Source: Hyposmocoma kahamanoa
Taxonomy: Eukaryota > Arthropoda > Insecta > Lepidoptera > Cosmopterigidae
Length of the DNA stretch: 64,000 bases
Reading direction: 5' to 3'
Assembly (NCBI RefSeq): GCF_003589595.1
Contig: NW_020653713.1
Location: forward strand, 2,917,811 to 2,981,810
Position 1 is the stretch's first letter. Every line of letters begins with the position of its first letter. This document shows, in pieces, positions 53,661 to 63,716 of this stretch. A model generated the notes under the pieces. It worked only from the letters and a program-made list of their open reading frames with translations, was not told where the DNA came from and did not search any database. The position numbers were made by a program, and so were the translations under genes.

Positions 53661-54110
53661 TAGTTCTAAGCAGTCGCAGGTTTCGTAACTGCGGTTTATA
53701 TACTGAAATTCTGTGCACCATTAACATAAGTTTGTGTTCTCCCACCGTCTAATAGAATTAACGGGAACTTTACATTTAAATTTCATCATGATAATCTTTG
53801 GATGTCGTTTGTGCAAAGAGAAAGAGCTGTTTACGTCCTGCTTTAAATTTAAAATTGCCTCGTTCGGTACGAGTATGCTGTTTATTCTGTAGCCAAACAG
53901 AGGAAGACAGGAGAAAAATTAGAAAAGTAAAGTAATGACCTGTCAGAGTAGATTGTGCTTTCCCCTGTAGATTAAATATAAAACTTTGTGTCTGTCGAGC
54001 GAGTTAGCGAGTTGTACGCCACAGTGTAGCTCGTTCAAGCGTGCTATGCTATTGCAACAGTATACTATTGTACACTAATGTAATGTAATTTTTTTTACAA
54101 TAGCATATAT
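53661..54110. other. No gene recognised
   Basis: Unassigned; GTGCTATGCTATTGCAACAG near 54039 and ACAATAGCATATAT near 54097 are partly inverted. Confidence 0.45.
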
Positions 54111-54318
54111 TTTTAACCGACTTCAAAAAAGGAGGAGGCTCTCAATTCGTCTGTATGTATGTTAAGCGATAACTCCGCCATTTGTGAACCAATTTTGATG
54201 AATCTTTTTTTGTTGGACAGAAGGTACCTCAGATGAAGTCCCATTTAAATTTGAAGAAAATATTTCACCTCTAATGGTGGCAAACTAATGAATGACTTTT
54301 GAGGTCGGTTTTTTAACC
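54111..54318. mobile_element. MITE-3 copy 4
   Basis: TTTTAACCGACTTCAAAAAA to TGACTTTTGAGGTCGGTTTT, shortened (about 205 bp). Inner blocks GGAGGAGGCTCTCAATTCGT and GAAGTCCCATTTAAATTTGA. Oriented opposite to copies 1, 2 and 5. Confidence 0.8.
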
Positions 54319-54530
54319 GGAGGTTAGGTTATACCTTCTCACGTTTCAAATTTGTTAACATAGGACAGAAAATTGTTAAAGGGGTCTCACTGGGATGGCG
54401 GGGGGTACACCAAAGGAAACACATCTTTACAGATCGAAGTCCTATAATCGACTACTTACTTCCGAGTGGTCCGTGTGGAATGTATCGCACACGCAACAAC
54501 TTCACTTAAAATCTAGAATAAAATAACCGA

Positions 54531-54738
54531 CCTCAAAAGTCATTCATCCCCTAGTTCGCCGGCCTTACATGTGGAATATTTTGTTCAAATTTAAATGGGA
54601 CCACAGCTGAGGTACTCTCTTTCCAACAAAAAAAAATCATCAAAATCGGTTCACCAATGCAAAGTTATCGCGTAACATACATACAAAAAAAACATACAGT
54701 CGAATTGAGAATCTCCTCCTTTTTCGAAGTCGGTTAAA
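54531..54738. mobile_element. MITE-3 copy 5
   Basis: AATAACCGACCTCAAAAGTC to TTTTTCGAAGTCGGTTAAAG, also about 205 bp and lacking the TCGGTTACCGGAAAG block of copies 1 and 2. With copy 4 it forms an inverted pair separated by about 210 bp. Confidence 0.8.
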
Positions 54739-55430
54739 GATAAACATCTTGGAGTAATTCCTTTTCTCAGTCGTGCAGTTCGTGTTAGTGAGACAAATGA
54801 TATGTAACAGAGGAAACTGACTACTCCGTCATTTATCATGGGGGTGAAATTCCTCTGTCTGCAGAAATTGCAAATAGTTTTACTAAAAGATCTCGCCATT
54901 GCTACACAATACTCATGATTGGAGTGCAACTACTATTGGTTTACTACAACACACCATTCTGTGTTCAAAACCCGTGTAGAACTGACAAGTTCGCAGTCGA
55001 CGATTTGTCAGTTTCCCGCGTGCTGTCTCACATTTTGTTTGGTTCAATGCAATATTGCTATTGTATTTGCACAACTTGACTATGACTTTTAAAATACAAT
55101 TTCTTCTAATAAGATTTATTTAAATCGTTTCTCTAGTTTCTTTGTTCTTTCTGTGCTTTCGCCTCTGTCTCATAACCTGACGTACGAAATGAAATTTTCA
55201 TTAGATGGCTAGATATTCTAGCAAAATTGTAAGATCTAGCTTTACGTCTTTGGTTACTTTTCTCTGTTAGGATTTACTATCTACACAACTTTAACGATAG
55301 ATTAAAACTATATTACATTATTTAACAACGAGCGGTGAAAGAGCAGTGGGAGAGAGGTTGTTAACTCAACTCAGAAACAGCCGGTTGAACGAACCGTTCC
55401 TACGAACTTTTAATTTCTGACTTACTTACC
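54739..55430. other. No gene recognised
   Basis: Unassigned. The frame at 54651-54929 starts outside and runs into MITE-3. Confidence 0.45.
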
Positions 55431-55472
55431 GTTGTAATTATTAATACTAAGATCGAACACTTAGGAAAACTT
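55431..55472 (-). mobile_element. SINE-B tail fragment
   Basis: Minus strand: CCTAAGTGTTCGATCTTAGT, ATTAATAATTACAACGG. Its upstream part is replaced by SINE-A. Confidence 0.6.
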
Positions 55473-55478
55473 AGCCCC

Positions 55479-55653
55479 GCAGGGAAACCCTGTGTCGCGG
55501 GTGCCATGGACACACATATAGACAACCACATATTACACCCAAACTCACGAGAGAAAAAAAGTAGGCCATACAAATATTTTTGCCGGCCTTGAAATCGAAT
55601 CTGAAACCTCTGCATAGCAGTCTGGCATGGTAAAGGTTCGGCCACAGAGGCAG
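55479..55653 (-). mobile_element. SINE-A copy 3, near full length
   Basis: Minus strand: CTCTGTGGCCGAACCTTTAC, CAGAGGTTTCAGATTCGATT (degenerate B-box), TTTGTATGGCCTACTTTTTT, CTCGTGAGTTTGGGTGTAAT, CCATGGCACCCGCGACACAG, GGTTTCCCTGCGG. It sits against the SINE-B tail as a composite. Confidence 0.8.
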
Positions 55654-56505
55654 AATGGGTTAATAACGATGATCTCAAAAAAAAAACACTATAAAGCTAC
55701 ATTTTACGCCATTTAGGAAAAACCCGTGTTTCAGTAAACATCACGGTCTTTTAAATAGGTCGGAAGGCATAAAAGGAGAACAGATAGTCGGAACATTAAA
55801 AACCTCGGATTGGAAGAAATATTACTTATTTCTTTTAGTCGACAACGCGGTAATTACATTTGCTTTGTTCGTTTCGGCCCTTTCACTCGGCTTAATCGCG
55901 TTATTTCGGGACTCTGCCGTAGCAATCTTCTACACAAAATAAGTGATAGGCGGAAGCGTTATTAACCTTCCTATATCCGCGCCAAACAATGTTGCACATA
56001 TACCTGCACACGGTGTGTGAGACCGAAATTTCGAGGGCCATTTTCGTATGATGTTTAGTAAAATATCATCGTAAAATTAAGTTTCCAAAAACCTTCTCAA
56101 GCGTTCTTCATACACATTAAGTTTATAAAATATAACTTAAAATAATTTTCAAATAAAATACATAACGTAAACTCAATGATAATTAAAAATAATACATAAC
56201 TATAGTAATTACTAAAAATACTAATTACCTAAAACCCGCGTCGGTTTAAGGGCCCGATCGGTGTCGTGTACGGGTATATGTGTTGTATGCACGAATACTT
56301 CTGTTACGCTGAAATGAAGTTAACCACGAACTATGCAGCTAACAGTGAGCTGAAAGCTCTAACGTTTTCCGTTTCAAAAAAATACACGGCAAACGATAAT
56401 CGTCGTTCTGAGAGACCAGCGCTCCGATAAATCGACCACACATTTGAAAACGTTCACAAATAAAAAAAAATACGAATCGGACTGTATAATATGCATTACA
56501 AGGAA
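55654..56505. other. No gene; unique complex patch at 55840-56040
   Basis: 55840-56040 (CGACAACGCGGTAATTACAT, CACTCGGCTTAATCGCGTTA, TCCTATATCCGCGCCAAACA) resembles the other CpG-richer unique patches with TAAT cores. The rest is AT-rich. Confidence 0.3.
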
Positions 56506-56509
56506 TTCA

Positions 56510-56776
56510 TCATTTTTGCTTAGCTCGTGGTATTTCAAAATCGATAGGAAACGTTCTATTTTTTAATAAAAAAGCATAACATTGGGCCCTTGTCAATGTC
56601 ATGTCAGGATCAATTTGCCATCCATTCCATGCCATAGTAAACTTTCTGCGTTTTCTAAAACGCTTGTATCTTTTAACATGAGGCAAAAAGCAAGGGCAAT
56701 AGAAAAACCAGACAGGAAGGAAGTCCGCAGACGGCAGATAGTTGTGGTGCGTACACGGAAAATATTGCTGGACCAA
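56510..56776 (-). CDS. Unrecognised 88-codon frame with a basic stretch
   Basis: ATG-started minus-strand frame; the second half has HVKRYKRFRKRRKFTMAWNG then WQIDPDMTLTRAQCYAFLLK and ends IPRAKQK. A basic patch followed by an acidic/aromatic segment is protein-like, but no family is recognised, and the Cys/Phe-rich first half is less convincing. Could be a transposon remnant or chance. Confidence 0.2.
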   Translation of the reverse strand: MVQQYFPCTHHNYLPSADFLPVWFFYCPCFLPHVKRYKRFRKRRKFTMAWNGWQIDPDMTLTRAQCYAFLLKNRTFPIDFEIPRAKQK

Positions 56777-58006
56777 TTTTCTATTTGTTTATCTTATTTG
56801 TCTGCAGTCCCAATTTCATTTGGCAGTAGAAAAATATTTATTCGTTACATGTACCGTCTTATTCTAGTTTTTGTCGATGACATCTTAGAAAATAAGACAC
56901 TACTTATATATTTGAATGGCGATAACAAAAAATAAGTAATCGAGGTGTATTTTTTTGCGAAATTACGGTTATTATTTCATAATGATCACGAAAAAGATCC
57001 TATCGTGACGCCATATTTCGTATTTTGGGGAAAATACACGATGGATCAATCTCGTTAAGCGACATAAATTCTAAAGTTACGTAATTTTTTTCGAACTTCT
57101 TCAAGTGTTTAAAATTTGTTTGTCATGGTTGTGTAAGGAAGTCATCACACTTATTGACTGAAATTCGCATTAAGCCGGTCAGAAAAATCTGTATTCCCGT
57201 GTAATAAGAGCGAAAAAAACGTTATGTGCTTCGTGCCAGCTCCCAAGAGGAAATGAAACAACACAAAGCACAACATCTTTTTCAGTCTTCTTGCATGGAC
57301 ACAAAGCTTTTTTTCACTCAAAACTTTCGTGCTTGCGGATCCTCACACAGATTAAATCTCACTTGGGCTCATGCCCACTGTGTCCGATCACTTGTACACG
57401 TGAAGACCTGCTAATGGTAACAGATAGTAGCATATACATAGGTGGCTGCTTACTGGACAAAATAATTTTAACACAGATTTAGTATGTAATTGGTTTTAGT
57501 CATTGACTCGACAAGAAGATGAAGGAAGATTTTTCTGACCGACTCAAGTTGATTCTGCTTTAATAAGTGGGGTACCTCCATAACTGTCATGGAGAATGTC
57601 TGAGTCCGGATTTTTTTTCTAACATGTAAATGATCAATCGTTTTGTACTAAACAACAGTTTTATCTAAATTTTAAACGAAATGGAGTCATGCGCACGGTA
57701 CCCTAATATATAATTTAACACTGAACTGCAGATGTGTTTGTTTACGTTAGGATAATAATGGCGGTGGCCTCGAGATGGTAATGAAGCAGTGGAAATCACG
57801 TTGCATCGCGTGTATTCCAATTAGGTATTATTTGAGGTTTGTTTCTTGCAGTGTTATTTAAATTAGCACTAAGATCAACTGCTGTTTGCCACCCGTGGTT
57901 AAACGTGGAGGATAATGTATTTAACACATTGAAATCAGCTTAGTATTCAATGGTGATTAACAAACAACTGCCCGTTTCATTTCTCTATGTTTCTGTCTTC
58001 TGTGTG
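56777..58006. other. No gene; unique complex patch at 57700-57990
   Basis: 57740-57960 (AATAATGGCGGTGGCCTCGA, CACGTTGCATCGCGTGTATT, TTTGCCACCCGTGGTTAAAC) is CpG-richer and unique. Overlapping frames at 57226-57482 are not recognised. Other parts AT-rich. Confidence 0.35.
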
Positions 58007-58384
58007 CTTAGAATAATAACGCATAGAATGATAGTTTCATATCAAACGAACTGTCACAAGTGAGGCAAAAATCAAATTCATGTAGGCTAGTTTTAGTAGT
58101 AGGTTAATTTTCGGTTTTAGTGAATATTTATATAAAAATACAAGTTGAAACGCGTTACTTCCTTGTGGAATGTGATGTTAGTATCTATTTTATGTTTGTC
58201 TGACGTATTGTTACACTCATTTACCGCACATTTCGTCATTTTTAGCTAAAATTCTTGATCTGTTCGCGGTGCAAGTTGACCTTGAGCACTGAAGGCCCGC
58301 CCGCTCGTGTAGGCCCTTTGGGAGCGCTTCATTTTGCCTCACTTAGCGTGTGCGGACTAGGTTTCTATGCGTTATTATTCTAAG
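58007..58384 (+). mobile_element. MITE-2 copy 2, 378 bp
   Basis: Same length and orientation as 40722-41099, about nine substitutions by eye. Perfect 22-bp inverted ends and a perfect 8-bp duplication TCTGTGTG (57999-58006, 58385-58392). The inner AAGTGAGGCAAA / TTTGCCTCACTT pair is conserved. Confidence 0.9.
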
Positions 58385-58397
58385 TCTGTGTGTATGT

Positions 58398-58582
58398 TAC
58401 GTGACAAGATCTGAGAGGCAGAGCCCTGCACCCGTCATTCCGAGATATAAATTTAACAATACCATGTTTCCCCAGCACCCTTTAAAACTGTAAACGCAGT
58501 GTAACGCTGTCATTACTGGAAATAGATATGGTGGCAGTACTTCTCTGGACGAACTTCTCGTAAGGAGCTTTATTGCAATAAA
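58398..58582 (+). mobile_element. SIR-1 repeat, copy 13 (5' truncated)
   Basis: AAGATCTGAGAGGCAGAGCC, CACCCGTCATTCCGAGATAT, CAGCACCCTTTAAAACTGTA, GGTGGCAGTACTTCTCTGGA, CGTAAGGAGCTTTATTGCAA. Begins a few bases after the MITE-2 duplication. Confidence 0.75.
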
Positions 58583-60160
58583 TCGACTTTGAAGAACGAC
58601 TTCAATCTATAGACACGAACATTCACAGAAACTACATGTTCCACTATCAAAAGTGATAGTGTTTGTTTTAGTGTTGCATTTTATCAAAGAGTATCAGTAC
58701 GGCGCGGTAGTACCGTGGACAGACGCGACAGTCTATACCTGTTGAGAATGTGCTAGGCAGTCAGATAATATTGAGTAAATACCAATGATGTTTATCCATA
58801 GTTGGGGAAATAACGTGAGGTCCCTGACAAAGTCGCTATTAGTTGCACAACATATATTTCATTTTGCTTTGACCCAAAGGCCTTCCGCTTACTATTTATA
58901 ATTATTATATTACTAAAAAAACCAATTAAGTAAAAGAAAAAAATACTATAATTATACTATAAAGGCAAAGATCTTCGGACCATGCAGCCTCTTTTTTATA
59001 CATACGCTGGTATTGTATACTCAGAAGATTCTTGTTGCTTATTAATCTATGATATTGAAGTGTTGTGTTGTGTCGGAACCGCATATCAGTGAAACACAAC
59101 GTGTGTACGGAACGTTGTATCTAGTACGCTGGTACATAGATGTCGTTGATTTTGAAGAAAAAAAATCTCCCGGATTTTTTATTAATATCATGTAAATCCT
59201 CAGACAGCAGCTATCTAAAGAATATCCGCACAGAGCGCTGCGCCACTTCTATACAATACCGACCACGTATCGCTCATTGTCAGGCGTAGTCACTTTGTAA
59301 TGTTCACAAGGTTCAAAATACGTTAACTTTATATACCAGTAGTGAATTCATAGCCTGTACCTAAATAACATAGTTCGTCACGGTCACATTGTAGCTAAAA
59401 CACAAGATTTCAATCTATGGGACCGTTCGTTTCAATACAATGGAACTAGTCAAGATAATATGCAAATACCAACACGCTCTTTAATAATAACTTTACTGTA
59501 AAATAAATTCTACATGTCTGTCTATAATTATTTATTTAATAGAATTATCATTTAATTTGAAATCACTAATGTAAATAACATACATACTTATTTATCTAAA
59601 TGGCAACTCAAATCGGTCAATTACCCATAAACAAAATAACAATCAAAGAACGCTACCAGAAAAGGAAACAAGATCGAATTTAAAATTCAAAATTAGAACG
59701 TTCGAATTAGAAAACTTTCCCGCCCACCTGCTTAAAACGAATGACATCATGGATATAGTGTTGTACCCATACACTGTCTGGTTAAATACAATCAAATAAT
59801 AAATCGATACAATCATCTTGAATTGTTTCTGAATCGCGACTAGGGTTCGCGTGTTTAATGATCACATTTCATAGTGAGTTATGCGAGTTTGTCTCGTTAC
59901 GTTGGGTTTATAGCTCCGTGTGATTCCGATATTGAAGGCGTATTTTATGTGTTCAGTGTTGATTACTTAACTATACTTGTAGTAAATGTTCTCCCCACTA
60001 CGTATTTGCTACTTCCTTATAGATGACGTCAGAGTTCATCGTAGGTCAGCGGTGCAAGTAAATAACACAGCCTTTACTTTGACAGAACGTCAAGAACCAT
60101 AAACAAAAGAAATATAACTTTTTATTTCATTTGAATTGGGATTCGATTGGATTGACGGTT
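58583..60160. other. No gene recognised
   Basis: Mostly AT-rich, unassigned; a CpG-richer patch at 58695-58755 (GTACGGCGCGGTAGTACCGT) contains a short palindrome, GGTAGTACC. Confidence 0.45.
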
Positions 60161-60680
60161 AGGGCCGGTAACCGGAAGCGAAAGAAAATTAAAAGACCGG
60201 TTTTTAATCTCGGTTAGTAACACTACGAAGTTCGTGAAATAATTCTGTAATAATTAATCTAATCAAACATACTAAACGAATAGCAATGAGCTACCGCGTA
60301 ATGTATGTGGTAATACGGAGAGGTTAATTAAAATGATCCCCTTGCGCAACCTTCGTATTCTTGGTACATATTTCAGCACAAATTTTATGAAATAACCTTA
60401 ATGATCCAAGCAAAAACTGATATTCCAACACGAAAGCGTCCCTATTGGGCCTGTAACAAAGAGGTACGGCGGCGACTTTTGGCCGGAGTTAATTAAAATG
60501 TCAGCAACACTTATTAATCAAAACGACAAGGGCGCGTTCGGCAGATAAAGGTGTGCCTTTGTTTACCAACCCCAGTTTAGGCAATGCACGATGGTAATTA
60601 CGAGCCTGAAAAGACTCTCCCGAAGCGATATTTTAATATTAATAACGGTTTAGGGAACACTGTTTATTAAGTTATTCTCA
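60161..60680. promoter_or_regulatory. Unique block with repeated homeodomain-type motif
   Basis: The 13-mer GTTAATTAAAATG occurs twice in the same orientation (about 60323 and 60488), in CpG-containing DNA (GAGGTACGGCGGCGACTTTT, GACAAGGGCGCGTTCGGCAG). TTATTAATCA lies at 60511-60520. No mobile-element match. Consistent with a cis-regulatory element; inference from sequence only. Confidence 0.35.
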
Positions 60681-61090
60681 GTATTCGCCGTCGCGTTTTT
60701 ACGAAAATTGTAACAAAATAATAAGGCATTTATAAATAAATACAATTGTAACAAGCGAGGAATTTTCATTTCAATGCAAATTCTATGTTGATTTGTTACA
60801 TTTCTTTATGTCGCTTTTCCTTGAGGAAAAATTGGGTTTAAAAAAATTAGTATAGGATATTGAGCAAAGTCTAAGAGCACAAGATGATTTTGTTGGATAT
60901 TTCTAGTGTAAGATCTTCATAGGTAAATAAAAGCGTCACTTTGCCGAGTCTAAGCGAAGTGGTAACTTGTCTTCAATGATAAATGTCTCCTTAGATAAGG
61001 TGTTAATCTGTCACAGTTATCGTCCCATACATTTTACCTATGGTAATTACGTTAAGTTCGCACCCACATCACCCGAACGGGTAGCAGGAT
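60681..61090. other. No gene recognised
   Basis: AT-rich, unassigned. Confidence 0.5.
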
Positions 61091-61095
61091 AGTTG

Positions 61096-61185
61096 TGACG
61101 TAGCGACCACGTCATCAATCACACGATGGTGGGGGAAATATATAAGCGTAGTAGCGGCGCGGGGTGAGGCATTCTTCATTAGATC
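61096..61185 (+). promoter_or_regulatory. Candidate RNA polymerase II core promoter
   Basis: TATATAAG at 61139-61146, a G/C-rich spacer, and an initiator-like GCATTC whose A at 61171 lies 32 bases downstream of the first T of the TATA box, which is canonical spacing. Upstream are two CRE-like words, GTGACGTA at about 61096 and CACGTCATC at about 61109. Downstream, an ATG at 61247 opens a five-codon start (MLVPF) before C|GTAATG, a possible donor, so a first exon of about 90 nt could end near 61262. Start of a plus-strand host gene is possible; transcription is unproven. Confidence 0.35.
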
Positions 61186-62359
61186 GCCAAGCAGCGCAGA
61201 CGTCGTATAATATTAATCATATTACTCTTCTGCGTTATTATCCTTGATGCTCGTTCCCTTTCGTAATGAGTTTTCTATTGATTAATCAGCGAGTCACCAT
61301 TTAATATTGTATTGCACTTTTAGCATTTATTTGAGATATAAAAATAAAATAAAAACCATAGAAATAGCATTTAACGGTGCTTGCCCGTGTCGCATTAAAG
61401 TAGGTTCGGATACTTCAGAAGTAACTTTGGAGCGAGTGATACGAGCACGAGAATAAGTTGAACGCACGTGAGCTGACTAGGTATTGATTGCCGCTACCAA
61501 ATTTTCACGAATCAACTTCACACGTTCAAGGGAAAAACAATTTTCAACAGCAGGTAGATTCAAACCTTAGTCAAAGATACAGTACGTTATAATACAAACT
61601 ATTTAATAACAAGCATTGACCTGTGGTAGGTCAATGATAACAAGTAACAGATTAATGATTGTATGAATTTTGCTAGGAACAAAAATAAAACTTAAACACA
61701 TTAATACAATTTAAAGTCTTGTTCAATACCCCGGGATTAACTACAGTTCTTCAGTCGCCTCTTGCTCCTAATGCATACCACAAAAAAGGGATGCGGTAAA
61801 AATACTCCAGCAAATGATAGTAATTTTGATACTGACCGCAACAGCCCAAAAATCAATCCGTTTAGTTTATTCATATCTATTATTGTCTTAAAGTTGTAAA
61901 GATCTGCTAGCTCCAAAGTAAGTATTATAAAAATGGAACAAATGGTACAGGCTTCATTCCCGGTCTACGTGACCATGCAAGTTCCAAAGTTTACAATGTG
62001 GTGCTATTTCACACTAGAGCAGCCAATTCTTTCCCGGGTATTGTCGCAAACACGGTTTGCTTACTGGAAAATAAAAGGGAAATGTTGTAAGTGTTTTACA
62101 TTTCGAGATTTACATTTAGTCGCTTTGGAATATTCTTTCGGAATTCAAAATGCATTTATAGTTCGCGATTTGCAAAGAGAAAGTGCTTCATAGAATGGGA
62201 CTGTTGTTCCATTGGGATTACGACATGGCTGACCTATCTTTTCCTTCCTGTAGATGTTCATTGCTACAGTAACGATTTATCTTGACCGCGTGGCTTTCTG
62301 GTTTTCTTCACGTTTTACTATAATGACATACAATTATTTTTATGAAATTACTCCTCTGG
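61186..62359. other. No gene recognised
   Basis: AT-rich. An 86-codon frame at 61933-62193 and an overlapping one to 62285 show no domain. If the promoter at 61.1 kb is real this would be first-intron sequence. Confidence 0.4.
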
Positions 62360-62447
62360 TTTGTTGTAATTATTAATATAAAGATCGAACACAGAGAAAA
62401 ATTCTTTCCATCTGACAGGACTCGAATCTGCGCCTATGCAGGGCGAC
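62360..62447 (-). mobile_element. SINE-B tail fragment with B-box
   Basis: Minus strand: GATTCGAGTCCTGTCAGATG, GAAAGAATTTTTCTCTGTGT, TCGATCTTTATATTAATAAT, TACAACAAA. The 5' part is lost. Confidence 0.65.
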
Positions 62448-62843
62448 AAGAAATCCATTAAAAAGCAAAAGTAATAGTACATTGTGTATGGCCGAGTCTA
62501 AGTCGAAGACTGAAGGCTTTCGGAATTGAGGTTCGTAATTCCCAAAAACATACAATGTTTTTCATCACTCTGCGAGTAAATAATTAGGGCAGTAAAAAAT
62601 TAAATTATTTATTGTAATTTACAGTTACTGCAATTGCTATTAAATTCCTATTTCGATAACATTTAATGATTGCGAATGTTTTAATTTTGAGCTTAAGTAA
62701 CCCCCTTACTCGAACTTGAACCTGACCTATGTAAGTATGGCGTGCTACAACATAACATCTCATTACCAATCATGGCTGTAATGAAAAGAAAAAATGCCTG
62801 AGGGTTTATTTGGGGCAATATAGTCAAGTATGCATGCAATCAA
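62448..62843. other. No gene recognised
   Basis: AT-rich, unassigned. Confidence 0.5.
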
Positions 62844-63230
62844 ACTATTTAGATTTAGAAGAGATATTTAGAACTAAATCAGAAAAGTTCAAATCAATCT
62901 GATCCTACCTAGAATCGAACCGAGACCTTTTCATCAAGTGCTCATAGTGCAATCCGTTGGTCTACCAATCATACTATTTAGATTTAGAAGTGAGATTTAG
63001 ATCTAAATCAGAAAAGTTCAAATCAATCTTATCCTAACTGGAATCGAACCGAGACCTTTTCATCAAGTGCTCATAGTGCAAACCGTTGGTCTACCAATCA
63101 CACTATTTAGATTTAGAAGTGAGATTTAGAACTAAATCAGAAAAGTTCAAATCAATCTGAACCTGAAATCGAACCGAGACCTTTTCATCAAGTGCTCATA
63201 GTGCAAACCGTTGGGCTATCGAGGCGGGCA
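62844..63230 (-). mobile_element. SINE-C, tRNA-derived, head-to-tail trimer
   Basis: Three consecutive units of about 129 bp (62844-62972, 62973-63101, 63102-63230). On the minus strand the first unit (rightmost) starts GCCCGCCTCGATAGCCCAAC with A-box TAGCCCAACGG, then TTTGCACTATGAGCACTTGA, then GGTCTCGGTTCGATTTCAGG; the other two have a perfect B-box GGTTCGATTCC. Each unit ends with TTGATTTGAACTTTTCTGAT and a TTTAGATCTAAATC-like AT-rich tail. Only the rightmost unit keeps the complete head, so later units were added behind it. Confidence 0.8.
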
Positions 63231-63351
63231 AAAATCTGTGACAATTGCTCAGAATTTGTCTGCGAAATAAATGGATAGGAAATTAAATAGAATCCTGAAG
63301 CTGACAAATGATATTATCTAAATGAAAAATAAAATAAAATAAAGGTCGCTC

Positions 63352-63395
63352 AAAAACAAAATCCTATATACTCTGGAATATAGGATTTTGTTTTT
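63352..63395. repeat. Hairpin, 17-bp perfect stem
   Basis: AAAAACAAAATCCTATA at 63352-63368 and its exact inverse at 63379-63395 around a 10-nt loop. Too short for a microRNA precursor; could be an element end. Confidence 0.8.
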
Positions 63396-63399
63396 AGAA

Positions 63400-63716
63400 T
63401 TTATGGACTTTAAATTGTAACAAATTCAGTATTTTCTATTTTTATTCAAATTTTTACCGCATTAACATACTCTTGTATAATTGTTATCAACTTATGACGA
63501 TCCTTGATGGAGAATGATATTTGATATGTAATTTAATGACAACAATATTATATAATGAATTGTTAATTTTCTACACAATAATTTGTGCACTTTTCTTATA
63601 ATTTTTCTTTTTGTCTGACGATCTCAATATAATTTATTATACTTTGACATGTAGTGCAATTTATACTGTAACATTATATTTGAGAAATAAATGAATCTGA
63701 ATTTGAATCTAAATCT
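63400..63716 (+). mobile_element. Probable LINE 3' end with (GAATCT)n tail
   Basis: AT-rich stretch ending GAGAAATAAATGAATCTGAA, TTTGAATCTAAATCTAAAT: a polyadenylation-like AATAAA followed by degenerate GAATCT repeats, as in other insect LINE tails. No coding part seen. Confidence 0.45.

Noticed and set aside
56582..56935. LILVFVDDILE as a reverse-transcriptase YxDD-type motif
   Set aside because: No surrounding polymerase motifs, and it sits at the end of an otherwise unrecognised frame; chance resemblance.
62844..63230. CRISPR-like array (regular ~129-bp repeats)
   Set aside because: Units are head-to-tail tRNA-derived SINEs without unique spacers, in a eukaryotic context.
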